In this document: positions 6,944 through 8,075 of the stretch, in pieces
How positions within the stretch are numbered: the first letter of the stretch is position 1
How the letters are laid out: the number at the start of each line of letters is the position of its first letter
Assembly (NCBI GenBank): GCA_964512045.1
Contig: CAZEJK010000234.1
Coordinates: 1-8,075, forward strand
DNA: 8,075 bases
Reading direction: 5' to 3'
Source of the DNA: CAZEJK01 sp964512045
Lineage (GTDB): Bacteria; Acidobacteriota; Thermoanaerobaculia; Thermoanaerobaculales; Sulfomarinibacteraceae
Translations under genes and position numbers: made by a program
The notes under the pieces: model-generated
The model's database searches: none
Told to the model about the DNA's origin: nothing
Seen by the model: the letters and a program-made list of their open reading frames with translations, nothing else

Positions 6944-7095
6944 CCGGGGCCATTGCCGCTACCGGGCGTGTTCCGGCGTCTCCGCTGTTGGGCTGGCTGC
7001 GGGAAGCGAAGTCTGAGTCGCGAGCCCGAGCTCGGGGGTATGGCGCTTCTCTGGAAGCCCCCGCCTGGAGTATGCTGCACGCAAGAGGAGGAGCA
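6944..7095. other. Intergenic gap
   Basis: This 152-base gap separates the 23-heme gene from the AIM24 gene. It contains the 12-base palindrome CCCGAGCTCGGG (7025-7036), with no T-tract after it, so no clear terminator is visible. TATGCT at 7071-7076 could be a -10 element, but no convincing -35 precedes it. Whether the two genes share a transcript is open. Confidence 0.45.
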
Positions 7096-7986
7096 ATGGC
7101 CGATCACATCTACCTGATCGTCGGAGAGCAGCAGAGCGGGCCCTACTCCAGCGAGCAGCTGGCGGAGATGGTGCGCTCGGGCACGGCGCACACGACGACA
7201 CCGTGCTGGCACGAAGGTCTGAGCGAGTGGAGCACCATCGGTGCAGCGTTTCCGGAGCTCGACGCCGCGGCGCCCGCCACCGCACCGCCGGCGCCAGCCG
7301 GCACGGGGACCACGTTCGAGGTCCTCACCAGCTCGTTTTACAAGATGCCGAAGATCACCCTGAACAACAGCGCGGCGATCGTCGAGGCGGGGCTGATGCA
7401 CTACATGATCGGCCACATCCAGATGACCTCGCAGATGCCGTCGGTTGGGGGGTTCATCAAGTCCGCCCTGACCAAGGAGAAGATGGTCCGGCCACGGTAC
7501 GAGGGCAGCGGTCAGCTGTTCCTCGAGCCCACCTTCGGCGAGGTCAACACCCTCCAGATCAGTGGCGACACCTGGATCCTCGATCGGGGCTGCTTCATGG
7601 CGTGCGACCCCGGCGTCGAGATCGGCATGTTCACCAACAAGGCGCTCACCGGCCTGTTCGGAGGCGAAGGGTTCTTCCAGACCCAGGTCACCGGTCACGG
7701 AACCGTGCTGTACCACAGCCCGGGGCCCGTGGAACGCATCGACCTGCGCGGCGAAACGTTGACCGTGGACGGCTCGTTTGCCGTCGCCCGCACTGCGGAC
7801 CTCGAGTTCAAGGTCGAGCGCGCGACCAAGGGCCTCCTCAGCTCGTGGACCTCTGGAGAAGGGATCGTCAACACCTTCCGCGGCCACGGCTCGGTGATGA
7901 TCGCGCCGGTGACCAACCGGTTCCTCACCCTGCTGTATCAGTTCGGCGGAATCCGCTCCCTGATCTCGGGGATGAAGCGAGGGTAG
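7096..7986 (+). CDS. GYF_2 domain - AIM24 family protein
   Basis: The start at 7096 follows GAGGAGG (7085-7091) by 4 bases; the frame is open further upstream, but that part has no ribosome site. The protein has 296 aa. Residues 4-48 fit a GYF_2 domain (YLIVGEQQSGPYSSEQLAEM, then W in CWHEGLSEW), a small module thought to bind proline-rich peptides. A Pro/Ala-rich linker follows (about 55-71). Residues of about 72-290 fit the AIM24 (DUF124, TRAP-like beta) family: KITLNNSAAIVEAGLMHYM, GSGQLFLEPTFGEVNTLQI, then WILDRGCFMACDPGVEIGM, GLFGGEGFFQTQVTGHGTV and the late TSGEGIVNTFRGHGSVMIAP. There is no signal peptide, so it is probably cytoplasmic. The family has a mitochondrial member in yeast, but its bacterial role is poorly known. 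No functional tie to the cytochrome genes is visible beyond adjacency. Confidence 0.85.
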   Translation: MADHIYLIVGEQQSGPYSSEQLAEMVRSGTAHTTTPCWHEGLSEWSTIGAAFPELDAAAPATAPPAPAGTGTTFEVLTSSFYKMPKITLNNSAAIVEAGLMHYMIGHIQMTSQMPSVGGFIKSALTKEKMVRPRYEGSGQLFLEPTFGEVNTLQISGDTWILDRGCFMACDPGVEIGMFTNKALTGLFGGEGFFQTQVTGHGTVLYHSPGPVERIDLRGETLTVDGSFAVARTADLEFKVERATKGLLSSWTSGEGIVNTFRGHGSVMIAPVTNRFLTLLYQFGGIRSLISGMKRG

Positions 7987-8045
7987 GCCCGTAGCGACTC
8001 CAGCATCCCGCATCTCCGAGAATTCGAAGCAAAGCGCCTGGGTTG

Positions 8046-8075
8046 AGTTCTAAGTTCTTAATTTTGAATTCTTAA
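8046..8075. repeat. AT-rich tail with short degenerate repeats
   Basis: AGTTCTAA (8046-8053), AGTTCTTAA (8053-8061) and GAATTCTTAA (8066-8075) are imperfect copies of one short unit, in a sudden AT-rich stretch after the GC-rich AIM24 gene. The array runs into the window end, so its full length is unknown. It could be an intergenic low-complexity repeat. Positions 7987-8045 show no gene or clear terminator. Confidence 0.35.

Noticed and set aside
7025..7036. Palindrome CCCGAGCTCGGG as a terminator of the 23-heme gene
   Set aside because: It has no proper loop and no T-tract after it. In GC-rich DNA such a palindrome can be chance.
6916..8013. Long reverse-strand frame (365 codons) opposite the AIM24 gene
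   Set aside because: The + strand encodes a clear GYF_2-AIM24 protein with a good ribosome site. The reverse product shows no family features.
1..8075. CRISPR arrays, tRNA or rRNA genes, insertion sequences
   Set aside because: I saw no regularly spaced repeats, tRNA-like folds, rRNA stretches, transposase sequence or terminal inverted repeats on either strand.

Overview
The window is about 8 kb of GC-rich bacterial DNA with four protein-coding loci, all on the + strand. Three of them form what looks like an extracellular electron transfer (EET) route: a periplasmic decaheme cytochrome of the DmsE/MtrA family, an MtrB/PioB-family outer-membrane beta-barrel, and a large inner-membrane protein that fuses 23 c-type heme motifs to a cytochrome b domain. 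The fourth is a GYF_2-AIM24 protein with no obvious link to them. The gene types (CbcL-like b/c fusion, DmsE-type decaheme, GYF_2-AIM24), high GC and strong Shine-Dalgarno sites fit an environmental Gram-negative such as a deltaproteobacterial, myxobacterial or acidobacterial lineage. I cannot place it more precisely from the sequence alone. There are 34 CXXCH motifs: 10 in the decaheme, 1 in the barrel and 23 in the b/c fusion.

Layout. Positions 1-616 hold no convincing gene; the part around 230-430 is relatively AT-rich and may carry the promoter for the porin-cytochrome unit. The decaheme gene (617-1501) is followed after 14 bases by the barrel gene (start 1516). The barrel frame is interrupted by an in-frame TGA at 3241-3243, but the same frame continues to 3657 and ends in a typical outer-membrane-protein C-terminus (...IIGWSF). 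A very strong intrinsic terminator with a UUCG tetraloop follows at 3683-3714, so the 23-heme gene (3800-6943) is probably transcribed separately. After a 152-base gap comes the GYF_2-AIM24 gene (7096-7986), then an AT-rich tail with short degenerate repeats to the window end.

How it may work together (inference). The b/c fusion would take electrons from the quinol pool, or deliver them to it, through its membrane b domain. Its periplasmic heme chain would exchange them with the decaheme, which sits in the barrel to form a conduit through the outer membrane. No outer-surface MtrC/OmcA-type cytochrome and no NapC/CymA-type quinol dehydrogenase is encoded here. The direction (metal reduction or iron oxidation) cannot be read from the sequence.

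The points most worth a second look are the nature of the in-frame TGA in the barrel gene (nonsense mutation, sequencing error, or recoding), the very large heme number and internal duplications of the b/c fusion, and the single heme-binding motif inside the barrel protein.
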